DNA of 64,000 nt, taken from the NCBI RefSeq assembly GCF_002909235.1, contig NZ_PHQQ01000032.1, positions 1-64,000 of the forward strand. Reading direction: 5' to 3'. Below the pieces are notes generated by a model, which was given only the letters and a program-made list of their open reading frames with translations, had not been told where the DNA came from and ran no database searches. Source of the DNA: Arenibacter catalasegens (GTDB lineage: Bacteria; Bacteroidota; Bacteroidia; Flavobacteriales; Flavobacteriaceae). This document shows positions 53,319 through 63,749 of this stretch, in pieces; the stretch's first letter is position 1, and every line of letters starts with the position of its first letter. The position numbers and the translations under genes are program-made.

Positions 53319-54212
53319 ATGACTAAAACTACTTTGTTTCGTTTATTATTTATCTGTTCCTGTTTTGTTTCTTTAGGACAAAACTCAATAGATAAAATCA
53401 GGAAGGAATATGATAGTTTAACAAAAAACACAGTTTATGGCAATAATCCTGACACTGGGAAATATTATGATATTAGGGGTTTTAAAATGTATTGCGAAAC
53501 GTATGGTACAGGGGAACCATTGCTTTTAATTCATGGAAATGGAGCAAGTATCAGCGCATTTGTAAAACAAATACCCTTCTTTTCAAAAAAGTATAAGGTT
53601 ATTGTCGCTGATAGCAGAAATCACGGTAAGTCAGTGGATAAGTTGGATTCACTTTCCTATGAAATGATGGCCGATGATTACGCTGCCTTACTATCGCAAA
53701 TGAAAATTGATTCAGCTTTTGTTTTGGGTTGGAGTGACGGAGGTGTAAATGGGTTGCTAATGGCGATCAGGCACCACGAAAAAGTAAAAAAATTGGTTAT
53801 AACAGGAGCCAACCTGCAATCGGACTCATCGGCAGTTTCGCCGAATGTGCTTCAAAGGGCAACAAAAACCTATAATATGTTTAAAAAAATGTTTGCCGAA
53901 GTAGGAGCTAAAACACCCTTGGATTCTATAGTATTCAAGTATAGTAAGTTGTTGGTAGAACAGCCAAATATTACTGTGGAAGATCTGCATAAAATAACCT
54001 TACCGACCTTGGTTGTTGGAGGGGATCACGATGTCATTAGACCTAATCATACCTTAAAGATATTTCAAAATATTCCAAATGCATATTTGTGGATTTTACC
54101 CAATTCAGGGCATTATACATTGGTGACCCATACAGATGAATTTAATAAAGTTGCCGATGACTTCTTTACAACAAAATACAGGATAATTGAGGATAGGGAT
54201 AGGGATTTTTAA
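53319..54212 (+). CDS. Secreted alpha/beta hydrolase
   Basis: 297 residues with a signal peptide (LLFICSCFVSLGQ). The oxyanion loop is LLIHGNGAS, the nucleophile elbow is VLGWSDGGVNGLLMA (Ser ~139), the Asp lies in VVGGDHDVIRPN and the His in PNSGHYTLVTH. The GWSDGG elbow is common in Bacteroidota periplasmic esterase-like enzymes. Substrate unknown. It is flanked by strong terminators and so is transcribed alone. Confidence 0.9.
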   Translation: MTKTTLFRLLFICSCFVSLGQNSIDKIRKEYDSLTKNTVYGNNPDTGKYYDIRGFKMYCETYGTGEPLLLIHGNGASISAFVKQIPFFSKKYKVIVADSRNHGKSVDKLDSLSYEMMADDYAALLSQMKIDSAFVLGWSDGGVNGLLMAIRHHEKVKKLVITGANLQSDSSAVSPNVLQRATKTYNMFKKMFAEVGAKTPLDSIVFKYSKLLVEQPNITVEDLHKITLPTLVVGGDHDVIRPNHTLKIFQNIPNAYLWILPNSGHYTLVTHTDEFNKVADDFFTTKYRIIEDRDRDF

Positions 54213-54257
54213 TAATTGAAAATCAGGTTTTGATTTTTGGACAACGATATTGATAAT

Positions 54258-54294
54258 AATAAGGCCGTCCAACAAATGGTTGGACGGCCTTATT
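54258..54294. terminator. Strong bidirectional terminator
   Basis: 16-bp perfect arms (AATAAGGCCGTCCAAC and reverse complement) with a 5-nt loop between two convergent genes. T- and A-rich flanks serve both directions. Confidence 0.9.
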
Positions 54295-54315
54295 TAGTTT
54301 GGTTTAATTTATTAA

Positions 54316-56307
54316 TTAATTTTTAACCAAGTTTATTTCTACACGTCTGTTTTCCGCACGTCCTGCTTTGTACATATTGGTAGCAATTGGTTTGCTTTCG
54401 CCGTATCCAATGGATGTTAACCTAGAGCTGTCGATTCCCTTTTCAACTAAGAAATTCTTAACCGAAAGTGCCCTTTCCTCGGAAAGTTTTTGATTGGACG
54501 GTACACTGCCTATGCTGTCGGTATGCCCTTCAACCGTAAATTTGGCATTGGGATATTCGTTAAGGATCTTAATGATGTCTACCAAGACATTGGTAGATTC
54601 TATTTTGATCGTGGCCTTTCCAGAATTGAACAAAATGGTCTTGGCGTATTCGTTTAAGGTTTTTTGGACCTCTTCAGTAAGTTCGGGACATCCTTTGTTG
54701 GCCACTGTTCCAGCTACATCAGGGCAATTGTCATCTTTATCCAATACACCGTCATCATCCGTATCAGGCCAAGGACAGCCATTATTTTCTGCTACTCCCG
54801 CTTCTTCGGGACAGTTGTCATCCTTATCCAATACACCGTCACTATCAGTATCTTCCCAAGGACAACCGTTGTTTTCCACTGGTCCTGGAACCTCAGGACA
54901 ACCATCTACCTTATCCAATACGCCATCTTCGTCTTTGTCTTTTGGTCTGGATTGGTAAATTGGAATTTTTAAACCTGCATAAACATCCGCACCTTTAGAT
55001 TGGTCGCTTGTTAATACTGTTAGAATAGATCCGGAACCAATATACAATGGCCCTGCCCTTAATCCAGCTCCCCACTGTACGCCTATGTTTTGGACATAGC
55101 TAACAGGAGAATAAAAACTGAACCATTTGCTTTCGAACCTAGGGGTAAGCGAAACAATGTTGGCAATACTATTGGTATTGGTATTACTTTTTGAGGTTAT
55201 TGATAAATCGGTATTTAGATTCATATAAAAGTGATTGTTGATATTCCAATCAGCATTTAAATGCAAGGCTGTGGGCAAAACGGCTTTGGATGCGTTTCCA
55301 GACCTAATCTGTGTGTAAAGATTGTTTAGTTTGTCCTCAAATCCTTCTTCGTTGTCAAAATCGTCTTCGCTAATAGAATTGGTAATGTCATAAGCCTCTT
55401 CGGTCCCTTTATATTTAAGGCTACCTAGGTCCGTTAAGGATAGTCCAAATTTCAATTTGTATTTGTTAATGTCTTTGGGAGCGTAGGGATTGCCATCCTT
55501 ATCCATCACCGTATAGTCCGCAAAATTTGGGCGCCATTCGTAAACAAAACCTAGGTCTACCCCAAAGCCGTCCGCACTTTTAACAAATTCGTAGTCTTCA
55601 AAATCGTTCGTTATGTTGTCACTGTTGCCATAGGATATTTCACCTTGGGAATCAATGCTTCCCGTAGTTCCGGAACCGTCAGCGTCATAATCTATAATTA
55701 TATTCTTTCCACTGGAATAAGCGTTGCCATAACCCATTAAGTATTTTAAGGAGATACCTCCCTTAAGAAAATGTTGTTCCTCGTTCATAAGCACTGTGGC
55801 ATAGGTAATCCCTGTTTCTGCCCAAGCATTGGCGCTCATCTGATAATCGCCTTCATTTACGTTGAAATCCTCATTTTCATCGAACTCATTGGAAATATTA
55901 TCATAGGTATCTCCGTTTATTTCGTTGACATTGAAAAATACCCTACCTCTGGTAAAAACAGCTAATGAATTTTTAGAGTTGATGTTGAACAAGAATGATG
56001 GTCCCAAAATATCAACATTGCCATAAGCGTTATTTGCATTTTTGGGCGATTTTGTTCCATCATCATCAAAATCAAAACTGTCTTTAAAAATATCGCCAAA
56101 TTTTGCACTGTAATAGTCGTTTCCTATTAATCCACTAACCCCTATAAGGTTTATGTCCGTTTTAAATCTAGAGTCCACTATATTGGCCGGGTTGGACATT
56201 AGCCCATGCACCCCATTGTAATTGTCAGTACCTAGTCCAATATAAGACTGACCCTTTACTACTGCGGTTATTAGAATTAGGAATGCTACTAAAATACTTT
56301 TGTTCAT
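54316..56307 (-). CDS. OmpA family outer-membrane protein with DUF5723-like barrel and TSP3 repeats
   Basis: 663 residues. Signal peptide ([17 protein letters not shown]), then a ~430-residue beta-barrel region opening [23 protein letters not shown], as in DUF5723 proteins. Three Asp-rich calcium-binding TSP3 repeats follow (~465-545: [39 protein letters not shown]), then an OmpA domain (~550-663) with [11 protein letters not shown] and [12 protein letters not shown]. It links the outer membrane to peptidoglycan. Single gene, with a terminator shared with the convergent hydrolase. Confidence 0.9.
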   Translation of the reverse strand: MNKSILVAFLILITAVVKGQSYIGLGTDNYNGVHGLMSNPANIVDSRFKTDINLIGVSGLIGNDYYSAKFGDIFKDSFDFDDDGTKSPKNANNAYGNVDILGPSFLFNINSKNSLAVFTRGRVFFNVNEINGDTYDNISNEFDENEDFNVNEGDYQMSANAWAETGITYATVLMNEEQHFLKGGISLKYLMGYGNAYSSGKNIIIDYDADGSGTTGSIDSQGEISYGNSDNITNDFEDYEFVKSADGFGVDLGFVYEWRPNFADYTVMDKDGNPYAPKDINKYKLKFGLSLTDLGSLKYKGTEEAYDITNSISEDDFDNEEGFEDKLNNLYTQIRSGNASKAVLPTALHLNADWNINNHFYMNLNTDLSITSKSNTNTNSIANIVSLTPRFESKWFSFYSPVSYVQNIGVQWGAGLRAGPLYIGSGSILTVLTSDQSKGADVYAGLKIPIYQSRPKDKDEDGVLDKVDGCPEVPGPVENNGCPWEDTDSDGVLDKDDNCPEEAGVAENNGCPWPDTDDDGVLDKDDNCPDVAGTVANKGCPELTEEVQKTLNEYAKTILFNSGKATIKIESTNVLVDIIKILNEYPNAKFTVEGHTDSIGSVPSNQKLSEERALSVKNFLVEKGIDSSRLTSIGYGESKPIATNMYKAGRAENRRVEINLVKN

Positions 56308-56445
56308 GCTTAAAAATTTTGTTTATTTCTTTTTTATTGTTAATCGATTCTTGTTCCCTTAAATTTGATTTTTTTTCAAGAATCAAAGTGTAGAAACGTT
56401 TTTATTGGAATTAAATTATAATATGTTAAAATATTTTATTGTTGT

Positions 56446-57171
56446 ATGGAGAATTCAGTCTTAAAGGATGAGGATAAAAAGCTAGCTTTTAAGATTTACC
56501 TCTATTTGGGAGCTTTGTTCATTACCTCTTTGGTGGTTTCCAATTTAATTTTTCAAAAGTTTTTTTATTGGAAGCCTTTTGGGGATGTTACGGTTTTGGG
56601 AGCGTCGCTTTTTGAAATTTCTGTGGGCATTTTACCCTATCCCTTAACGTTTTTGATTACGGATCTGATATCGGAAATTTATGGCAGAAAAAAAGCAAAC
56701 CAGATTGTAACCGCAGGAATTTTTGCGTCCTTTTTTTCAATGGGAATCGTTCTGTTGGCCAATAGTGTTCCCGCACTACCAAACTCACCAGTCAACGATG
56801 AGGTATTTAACCATGTTTTTGCATTATCCCCTATTGCTGTTTTAGCCTCAATGTTGGCTTATCTTTTTGCCCAATATATAGATATCGGTATCTATCATTT
56901 TTGGAAAAGAATAACGCATGGGAAACACTTATGGCTTCGTAATAATTTCTCGACTTTTCTCTCCCAATTTATAGATACGTTTACGGTAGTGGGGCTTCTG
57001 TGTGTTTTTAAAGTACTGCCATGGTCTATGTTTTACGGACTAGTTATCAGCGGTTTTATTTTTAAGATAATTGTGGCCTTCTTCGACACCCCTTTTCTAT
57101 ATTTTTTCGTATATCTATTTAGAAAGCGGTTTAATTTGAAAGTAAACCAGGAAATTGACCTTGAAGCATAA
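56446..57171 (+). CDS. Queuosine precursor transporter (YhhQ/VUT family)
   Basis: 241-residue inner-membrane protein with about six helices. The typical opening TSLVVSNLIFQKF and the FPLTFLITDLISEIYGRKKANQIV-type segment (here PYPLTFLITDLISEIYGRK) identify the family. The later FLSQFIDTFTVVGLL is the second signature. It imports 7-cyano-7-deazaguanine (preQ0/preQ1) for tRNA modification. Not in an operon with other queuosine genes here. Confidence 0.92.
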   Translation: MENSVLKDEDKKLAFKIYLYLGALFITSLVVSNLIFQKFFYWKPFGDVTVLGASLFEISVGILPYPLTFLITDLISEIYGRKKANQIVTAGIFASFFSMGIVLLANSVPALPNSPVNDEVFNHVFALSPIAVLASMLAYLFAQYIDIGIYHFWKRITHGKHLWLRNNFSTFLSQFIDTFTVVGLLCVFKVLPWSMFYGLVISGFIFKIIVAFFDTPFLYFFVYLFRKRFNLKVNQEIDLEA

Positions 57172-57569
57172 TAAAATCACCTTTTTGTTGTTCTTAACGA
57201 AGAACCCAATAGTTCAATTTTGATAAAGCGTTGTAATGGTGATGGCCAAGGCCTAAACTGTTTTTCCTTTCTATGTTAAATATTATTTAAACTATATGGA
57301 AATTGGGCTTGGACTTGTCTATTTATTGTAGAATTGCGTCAAAATTTTAATGCATATGTTTAATGAAATAGCCCCGTTTTAAGTAATATTGGGCGATTTG
57401 GTTTAGATAAAGGATATCGTAGAAAAGGATTTGTATGCTACAGCTGGTATTTAAGGCCTTCGGGATTATCTTGAATAATGGGTTGATATACATGCAAGGC
57501 CTGGGAATTAATTACATAGACCAATAAAAAACAGGTCTTTCAGATACAAAAAAGTTTAAATAGCAACAG
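57172..57569. other. 398-bp gap before the AsmA-like gene
   Basis: No gene or clear hairpin. AT-rich and probably contains the promoter of the next gene. Confidence 0.5.
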
Positions 57570-60302
57570 ATGAAAAAGAAAATTTTAAAGATTGTCGGTG
57601 GGGTATTTTTGGTATTAGTTTTATTATTAATTGCTACTCCATTTTTCTTAAAGGGAAAAATTGCCGATATCATTAAGAATAAGGTAAATAATAATATTAA
57701 TGCCACCTTCAATTTTTCCGATGCGGATTTAAGTCTATTTAGAAGTTTTCCAAATGCTACCGTTACTTTAAGTGATATAACACTAATTAATAAGGCACCT
57801 TTTGAGGGAGATACTCTTTTTGCTTCTAATAAGGTAACCTTGGACATGTCTATTAAGGAACTGTTTAAGGACGCAAGTGAGCCAATTGCTATAAAAAGTC
57901 TAATCCTTGATGGTCCATTGTTAAATGTAATAGTGGATAAGGAAGAAAAGGCAAACTATGATATCGCCATTAATGACGGTTCTTCTCCAGTGGATACAGC
58001 GTCTACTGATAGCGGTTTCTCATTATCAATGGAATCTTATGGCATTAATAATGCAACTATAAATTACAATGACCTTTCTAGCGGTATGTTTTTTGCAATT
58101 TCTGAAATGAACCACAAGGGAAAGGGCGATCTCTCCTTGGAAAATTCTGAGTTGGATACAGAAACCAGTGGTTTGGTTTCATTTGAAATGGATAGCACAA
58201 AATATTTGAATAAAAATCCAGTGCAATTGAAGGCACTTATTGGGGTTGATTTAAAGGAAAATAAATATTCCTTTTTAAAGAATGAGGCCATGGTAAATCA
58301 ATTGGCCTTAGTATTTGATGGCTTTGTGAAATTGAATGAAGATAACCAAGAGGTAAACATTTCTTTTAAAACGGTGTCTTCAGACTTTAAAAACTTCTTA
58401 GCGGTTATCCCAGCGGCATATTCCAAAAATATAGAACAGGTGTCAACTAGCGGAAATTTTACGGTTGCGGGTGAGTTTAAGGGCATTGTGGACGAAGATC
58501 ATATTCCACAGTTTAAAATTGATATCAATTCGGATAACGCTTCCTTTAAATATCCCGATTTGCCAAAATCGGTTAGAAATGTTTTTATAGATACAGAAAT
58601 TTCCAATAATACTGGAATTGTAGAAGATACCTATGTGGATATCCGCAGATTATCCTTTATGATAGACGAAGATAAGTTTAATATGGTAGCCAAAATAAGT
58701 GAGCTTATGGGCAATACCAAGGTGAGCGCCAAGATAGATGGAAAGATGAATTTGGCAAATATCTCCAAAGCTTATCCGGTACCGGCCGATTTAAATTTAA
58801 AGGGAATCTTAAATGCGGATATTTCCACGGCTTTCGATATGGCATCCATTGAAAAGAAGAAGTATGAGAATACGAAGACCAATGGCACCTTAAATTTAAA
58901 GGACTTTGAGTATAAATCCGATGAATTTCCCAATCCTATTATTTTAAAAAATACATCAGTCACATTTAATCCAACTACGGTAACCCTTAACAAATTGGAA
59001 GGGGCAACGGGCAAGACCGATTTTGATGCTTCGGGAACCATCAACAACCTGCTGGGGTTTATGTTCAATAATGAAAATGTGGAGGGCAACTTCAATCTAA
59101 GGTCCAATACTTTTGCCATTAACGATTTTATGGTGGCTGAAACGGCTACGGAGAACCTTGGGGGAGGAAAAGAGGCACCAACTAAATCCACCGAAGAAAA
59201 AATTAAGATACCTTCTTTTTTGGATTGTACCATAAATGCTACCGCCAACACTGTGATTTACGACAACCTTACCTTGAAGGATGTGAAGGGTACGCTTCAA
59301 ATAAAGGATGAGAAGGCGATACTAACCAATATGACATCTTCAATATTTGATGGTAAATTGGCATTGAACGGGGAAGTGTCCACCAAGGAGGCCACACCTA
59401 CTTTTGCTATGAAATTAGGGATGGCAAGTTTTAAGATTGCAGAGACTTTCGAGGCTTTGGAAATGTTTAGGACATTGGCGCCTATTGCAAAAATCCTTCA
59501 AGGAACCTTAAATTCGGATGTGCAGATATCAGGAAGTTTAAAAGATGATTTTACGCCCAATTTAAATACCATTTCGGGTAATATTTTGGCAGAATTATTG
59601 ACGAATCAAATCGATGCAAATAGTGCTCCATTAATTTCTCAACTTGACAGTAAATTGAGTTTTTTAAATTTGGAAAAATTGAATTTAAAAGATTTGAAAA
59701 CGGCTTTGACTTTCGAGGACGGTGTGGTAAAGGTAAAACCGTTTACTATTAAATATCAGGATTTTGCCATAAATGTAGCCGGTAGCCATACTTTCGATCA
59801 AAAACTGAACTACGCAGCCACTATTGAAGTACCTGCCAAATATTTAGGAAAGGATATTGCCAATTTAATTGCCAGAATTGATGAAAAATCTTTGGAGAAT
59901 TTGACCATTCCTGTAACAGCAAATATAGGAGGAGGTTATAGTAGTCCTACTGTGACTACGGACCTTACTTCAGGCATAAAAAATTTAACGGCTCAACTTA
60001 TTGAAGTTGAAAAACAAAAATTAATTAATAAAGGAAAGGATAAGGCGAAGGATTTTATTGGGGATCTTATCACCAAAAACCAACAGGCCACGGATTCCAC
60101 CAAAAAGAAAAATCAAGAGAGCGCCAAAGATGTTATTGGAGGTCTTTTGGGTGGAACAACCAAAAAAGCTGATTCTACAGGGAAAACGGATACTACGGCC
60201 ATAGCGAAAAAAGAAGCCCAGAAAGAAGTTGCCAAAAAAATAATAGGAGGACTTTTTGGTAAAAAAAAGGAGGCAGAAAAGGAGAAAGATAGCGTGCAAT
60301 AA
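57570..60302 (+). CDS. AsmA-like outer-membrane biogenesis protein
   Basis: 910-residue envelope protein. The N-terminal helix (ILKIVGGVFLVLVLLLIATPFFL) anchors it in the inner membrane; it is followed by the AsmA N-terminal region (FSDADLSLFRSFPNATVTLSDITLIN) and a long beta-strand-rich body with a C-terminal AsmA_2-like part (GTLNSDVQISGSLKDDF). The tail from ~830 is Lys/Ala/Asp-rich and includes two GGLLGG or GGLFG segments. The family resembles bridge-like lipid transfer proteins moving phospholipids to the outer membrane. Confidence 0.88.
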   Translation: MKKKILKIVGGVFLVLVLLLIATPFFLKGKIADIIKNKVNNNINATFNFSDADLSLFRSFPNATVTLSDITLINKAPFEGDTLFASNKVTLDMSIKELFKDASEPIAIKSLILDGPLLNVIVDKEEKANYDIAINDGSSPVDTASTDSGFSLSMESYGINNATINYNDLSSGMFFAISEMNHKGKGDLSLENSELDTETSGLVSFEMDSTKYLNKNPVQLKALIGVDLKENKYSFLKNEAMVNQLALVFDGFVKLNEDNQEVNISFKTVSSDFKNFLAVIPAAYSKNIEQVSTSGNFTVAGEFKGIVDEDHIPQFKIDINSDNASFKYPDLPKSVRNVFIDTEISNNTGIVEDTYVDIRRLSFMIDEDKFNMVAKISELMGNTKVSAKIDGKMNLANISKAYPVPADLNLKGILNADISTAFDMASIEKKKYENTKTNGTLNLKDFEYKSDEFPNPIILKNTSVTFNPTTVTLNKLEGATGKTDFDASGTINNLLGFMFNNENVEGNFNLRSNTFAINDFMVAETATENLGGGKEAPTKSTEEKIKIPSFLDCTINATANTVIYDNLTLKDVKGTLQIKDEKAILTNMTSSIFDGKLALNGEVSTKEATPTFAMKLGMASFKIAETFEALEMFRTLAPIAKILQGTLNSDVQISGSLKDDFTPNLNTISGNILAELLTNQIDANSAPLISQLDSKLSFLNLEKLNLKDLKTALTFEDGVVKVKPFTIKYQDFAINVAGSHTFDQKLNYAATIEVPAKYLGKDIANLIARIDEKSLENLTIPVTANIGGGYSSPTVTTDLTSGIKNLTAQLIEVEKQKLINKGKDKAKDFIGDLITKNQQATDSTKKKNQESAKDVIGGLLGGTTKKADSTGKTDTTAIAKKEAQKEVAKKIIGGLFGKKKEAEKEKDSVQ

Positions 60303-60453
60303 TCTAATGCTGTATGGCTACAACTCTAAAAGTGCCATTAATAGTTGCAATTCAATAGGAGCATACCTATTTACTTGATGGGTATACTCCTGCGATTATT
60401 TAAATCGTTATAATTAACATTCTTATTATGGAGTTTGTCGTGGTGTTTAAATA

Positions 60454-61335
60454 TTAGGTTGGCGACAATACATCTTCCAAAACTTTTATTAAATCATTGG
60501 GGCTTTTTAGGTAGGTTACCATATTGTCATTATCCTTAAGTTCAAAATTAATGGGACTGCCCGAAAATAGAAGGGGTGTTTTGGACTCGGATGATAATTT
60601 AAAAACTTTTTCTTCAACTATTGAGGGTGTTGTAGTAACAAAAAAGGTAAGGAGGTAATTTGGTTTTACCAACTCTGCCATGGTTTTTACGTTGTCATGG
60701 GGCACATTTTGTCCAAGATAAAAAACTCTCCACCCTAGTTTTTTAGCAATAAAGTCAGACAATAATAAACCTATTTCATGACTTTCACCTTCAGCTAAAA
60801 ACAATATTATCTTTGGAGCATTTTCTGGAGCAATCGGTAATAGATCTATAGCAGAACATATTTTTTGTCGAATTAAGTTTGATACAAAATGTTCCTGTGC
60901 CGGCATAATCTTATTGATGCCCCACAGAACCCCCACCTTGTGCAGAAATGGATAAATAACGTCGGTGAAAGTGGACAATATGCCATTTTTGATAATTTGG
61001 GACTTAATTATATTGTCAAATTCTTGTTCGTCCAAATTAATCATACTTAATATCAAGGCCTTAACTTCCTCGTCTTGGTTAGAATCGATCAAAGCCTCTG
61101 AAACCATTCTGTGGATATCGTCGTCGGACATCTTGCCTATGGCTGATAATCGAACACCTTGATTTCTTAAGATGCTTATGTTTAATAGCTTTTTTAATTG
61201 ACTGTCCGAATAAAATCGAATATTGGTATCTGTTCTTTCTGGAACTAAAAAATCATATCTACTCTCCCATTTTCTCAGGGTATGAGAAGTAATACCTGTT
61301 AGGGAAACTATTTGTGCCATGGAGTACCTGCTCAT
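60454..61335 (-). CDS. MerR-family regulator with B12-binding domain (CarH/LitR-like)
   Basis: 293 residues. N-terminal MerR HTH (~1-70: YSMAQIVSLTGITSHTLRKWESRY), then a B12-binding-2 helical domain (~75-175) and a cobalamin-binding Rossmann domain (~180-293). LWGINKIMPAQEH fits the W-x9-E-H motif that caps adenosylcobalamin in CarH photoreceptors. GESHEIG gives the E/D-x-H-x-x-G His that ligates cobalt. It is therefore predicted to be a light-responsive repressor of carotenoid genes, in line with the phytoene synthase gene at the window edge. It diverges from the fasciclin gene, so it may control the shared 150-bp region. Confidence 0.88.
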   Translation of the reverse strand: MSRYSMAQIVSLTGITSHTLRKWESRYDFLVPERTDTNIRFYSDSQLKKLLNISILRNQGVRLSAIGKMSDDDIHRMVSEALIDSNQDEEVKALILSMINLDEQEFDNIIKSQIIKNGILSTFTDVIYPFLHKVGVLWGINKIMPAQEHFVSNLIRQKICSAIDLLPIAPENAPKIILFLAEGESHEIGLLLSDFIAKKLGWRVFYLGQNVPHDNVKTMAELVKPNYLLTFFVTTTPSIVEEKVFKLSSESKTPLLFSGSPINFELKDNDNMVTYLKSPNDLIKVLEDVLSPT

Positions 61336-61430
61336 CCTAATGTCTAAGAAATTTTCAAGTAAAGTTAAACAAAAATTCTAATGACCAATGGGTGGTTGAA
61401 TATTTTTGTCTAATTATTTATATGAAAAAG

Positions 61431-61460
61431 TTGTACAAAACAAAATAATTATTATATTTG
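61431..61460 (+). promoter_or_regulatory. Promoter of the fasciclin gene
   Basis: TTG at 61431-61433, a 19-bp spacer and TATATTTG at 61453-61460, fully matching the Bacteroidota consensus. An 8-bp palindrome TTGTACAA overlaps the -33 element and could be an operator for the divergent B12-dependent regulator. Confidence 0.7.
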
Positions 61461-61488
61461 TCGAACTATACACATAAAAACATTAGAC

Positions 61489-63498
61489 ATGAAAAAATTT
61501 AGTATTTACTTTTTAGCATTAATCAGTTCTATGTTACTTGTTGTATCATGTAGTAATGATGACGATAATGACATAATTGATGAGCCCACTTTGTCTACCA
61601 TAGTGGAAACAGCTCAGGACACGGATATTTTAAGTAGCTTGGTAGCTGCTTTGTCCAAGGCGGATGAGAATCCTGATTCAGATTTGATCGGGGCATTGAA
61701 CGGTGAAGGAACTTTTACCGTATTTGCACCGACCAACACTGCTTTTACAGCACTTTTGGCCAGTTTAGATGGCTTTGATAGTCTGGAAGATTTTGATACT
61801 TCAGAGGAACGGGAGATTCTCGCAATGATCTTGAAATACCATGTAATTGTTGGTGCGGCCGCTAATTCTAGTTCGCTTTCCGATGGTAGTGAATTTACTA
61901 CTCTGCAAGGTGAAAAGATTACGATCAGTATTGACGGTGATGTTTACGTTCAGGATCCTACCGATACGGATGCAAAAGTGGGGCCAGCAGACATTTTGGC
62001 TTCCAACGGTATTGTTCATGTAATAGACAAAGTATTGGTTCCCCAAGCGGTTTTGGACGCCTTGGAACCAGAGCCCTTACCTAATATTGTAGAATTGGCG
62101 ATGGGTACCGAATTCTTATCGCTATTGGTAGGGGCCTTGGTTCAGGCCGATGCCGGTTTGGTAGACCTGTTGCAGACAGATGGTCCATTTACAGTGTTCG
62201 CACCTACGGATACTGCATTTGCAGCCCTATTGGATGCATTGGGTGATGATTACAATAGTTTGGCTGATTTTGACACTCCAGAGGAAAAAGCACTGTTGGC
62301 ACAGATTTTAAAATATCACGTAGTCGCAGGAACGGCAGCTTATTCTACGGATCTGTCCAATGGACAAATGGTAGAGACCGCCCAGGGAGAATCCGTAACG
62401 GTAAATTTAACCGGGGGTGTTTTTATACAGGATAAGACCGATGTGGACGCAGCAGTTGCTCCGGCCGATATCGCAGCCGGCAACGGGGTAGTACATATTA
62501 TTGATAAAGTGTTATTGCCACAGGAAGCCTTGGATGCCCTAATGCCACCAACGCCTAATATTGTAGAGTTGGCTATAGATACCGAATTCTTATCGCTATT
62601 GGTAGTGGCCTTGGTTCAGGCCGATGCCGGTTTGGTAGACCTGTTGCAGACAGATGGTCCATTTACAGTGTTCGCACCTACGGATACTGCATTTGCAGCC
62701 CTATTGGATGCATTGGGTGATGATTACAATAGTTTGGCTGATTTTGACACTCCAGAGGAAAAAGCACTGTTGGCACAGATTTTAAAATATCACGTAGTCG
62801 CAGGAACGGCAGCTTATTCTACGGATCTGTCCAATGGACAAATGGTAGAGACCGCCCAGGGAGAATCCGTAACGGTAAATTTAACCGGGGGTGTTTTTAT
62901 ACAGGATAAGACCGATGTGGACGCAGCAGTTGCTCCGGCCGATATCGCTGCCGGCAACGGGGTAGTGCATATTATTGATAAAGTGTTATTGCCACAGGAA
63001 GCCTTGGATGCCCTAATGCCACCAACGCCAAACATTGTAGAGTTGGCTATGGATACCGAATTTTTATCGCTATTGGTAGGAGCCTTGGTTCAAGCCGATG
63101 CCGGTTTGGTAGACCTGTTGCAAACAGATGGTCCATTTACAGTGTTCGCACCTACGGATACTGCATTTGCAGCCCTATTGGAAACATTGGGTGATGATTA
63201 CAACAGTTTGGCTGATTTTGACACTACAGAGGAAAAAGCACTGTTGGCACAGATTTTAAAATATCACGTAGTCGCAGGAACGGCAGCTTATTCTATGGAT
63301 CTGTCCAATGGACAAATGGTAGAGACCGCCCAGGGAGAATCCGTAACGGTAAATTTAACCGGAGGTGTTTTTATTCAGGATAAGACCGATGTGGACGCAG
63401 CAGTTGCTCCAGCCGATATCGCAGCCGACAATGGGGTGGTTCATGTGATCGATAAGGTTTTGTTACCACAGGAAGTACTTGATGCTTTAGGACACTAG
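61489..63498 (+). CDS. Lipoprotein with four fasciclin domains
   Basis: 669-residue surface lipoprotein: signal ending LLVVSCSND with Cys as the lipidation site, then an acidic linker and four fasciclin (FAS1) domains. Each has the hallmark FTVFAPT(D/N)TAF and the VVHIIDKVLLPQ or IVHVIDKVLVPQ strand. Domains 2-4 are nearly identical, encoded by 474-bp tandem repeats; domain 1 is divergent. FAS1 domains mediate adhesion. It is the first gene between the light-type regulator and the phytoene synthase and may be coregulated with them. Confidence 0.93.
   Translation: MKKFSIYFLALISSMLLVVSCSNDDDNDIIDEPTLSTIVETAQDTDILSSLVAALSKADENPDSDLIGALNGEGTFTVFAPTNTAFTALLASLDGFDSLEDFDTSEEREILAMILKYHVIVGAAANSSSLSDGSEFTTLQGEKITISIDGDVYVQDPTDTDAKVGPADILASNGIVHVIDKVLVPQAVLDALEPEPLPNIVELAMGTEFLSLLVGALVQADAGLVDLLQTDGPFTVFAPTDTAFAALLDALGDDYNSLADFDTPEEKALLAQILKYHVVAGTAAYSTDLSNGQMVETAQGESVTVNLTGGVFIQDKTDVDAAVAPADIAAGNGVVHIIDKVLLPQEALDALMPPTPNIVELAIDTEFLSLLVVALVQADAGLVDLLQTDGPFTVFAPTDTAFAALLDALGDDYNSLADFDTPEEKALLAQILKYHVVAGTAAYSTDLSNGQMVETAQGESVTVNLTGGVFIQDKTDVDAAVAPADIAAGNGVVHIIDKVLLPQEALDALMPPTPNIVELAMDTEFLSLLVGALVQADAGLVDLLQTDGPFTVFAPTDTAFAALLETLGDDYNSLADFDTTEEKALLAQILKYHVVAGTAAYSMDLSNGQMVETAQGESVTVNLTGGVFIQDKTDVDAAVAPADIAADNGVVHVIDKVLLPQEVLDALGH
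62084..63491 (+). repeat. Three tandem 474-bp fasciclin repeats
   Basis: Equivalent bases (the GAATT of TEFLS) fall at 62110, 62584 and 63058, exactly 474 bp apart. The first two units differ at only a handful of bases, the third at somewhat more, showing recent in-frame duplication. Confidence 0.93.
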
Positions 63499-63537
63499 AA
63501 GAGGGTTAAAAATAGTGTGCTTTAGTTTGGTTGTGAA

Positions 63538-63570
63538 AACTGACGGCCTATAAAGGGTCGTCGGTTTTTT
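63538..63570 (+). terminator. Terminator after the fasciclin gene
   Basis: Stem AACTGACGGCC with GGGTCGTCGGTT (some G-U pairs) and a TATAAA loop, followed by six T. Confidence 0.7.
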
Positions 63571-63749
63571 ATAAATAATAGGCTCCTGTACAATATCAAT
63601 AAATGGATTAAAGGAGAAGGTGCATTGTGAGAAAGGGATTTTATGCTTTTTGAAAAGTAAGTAAGTAGTAACCAAACCTTTCGGCTCCAATACTTATGCT
63701 TTAGTTCTTTTGAAAATTATTATATATTTAATTTAAAATACGACAAACA

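Noticed and set aside
54494-54972. Long plus-strand frames opposite the OmpA/TSP3 gene
   Set aside because: They arise from the repetitive Asp-rich codons of the TSP3 repeats on the minus strand.
62084-63491. Possible CRISPR or satellite because of strong periodicity
   Set aside because: The period is 474 bp with an intact reading frame encoding FAS1 domains, so it is a protein repeat. No CRISPR-like short repeat-spacer pattern was seen anywhere in the window.
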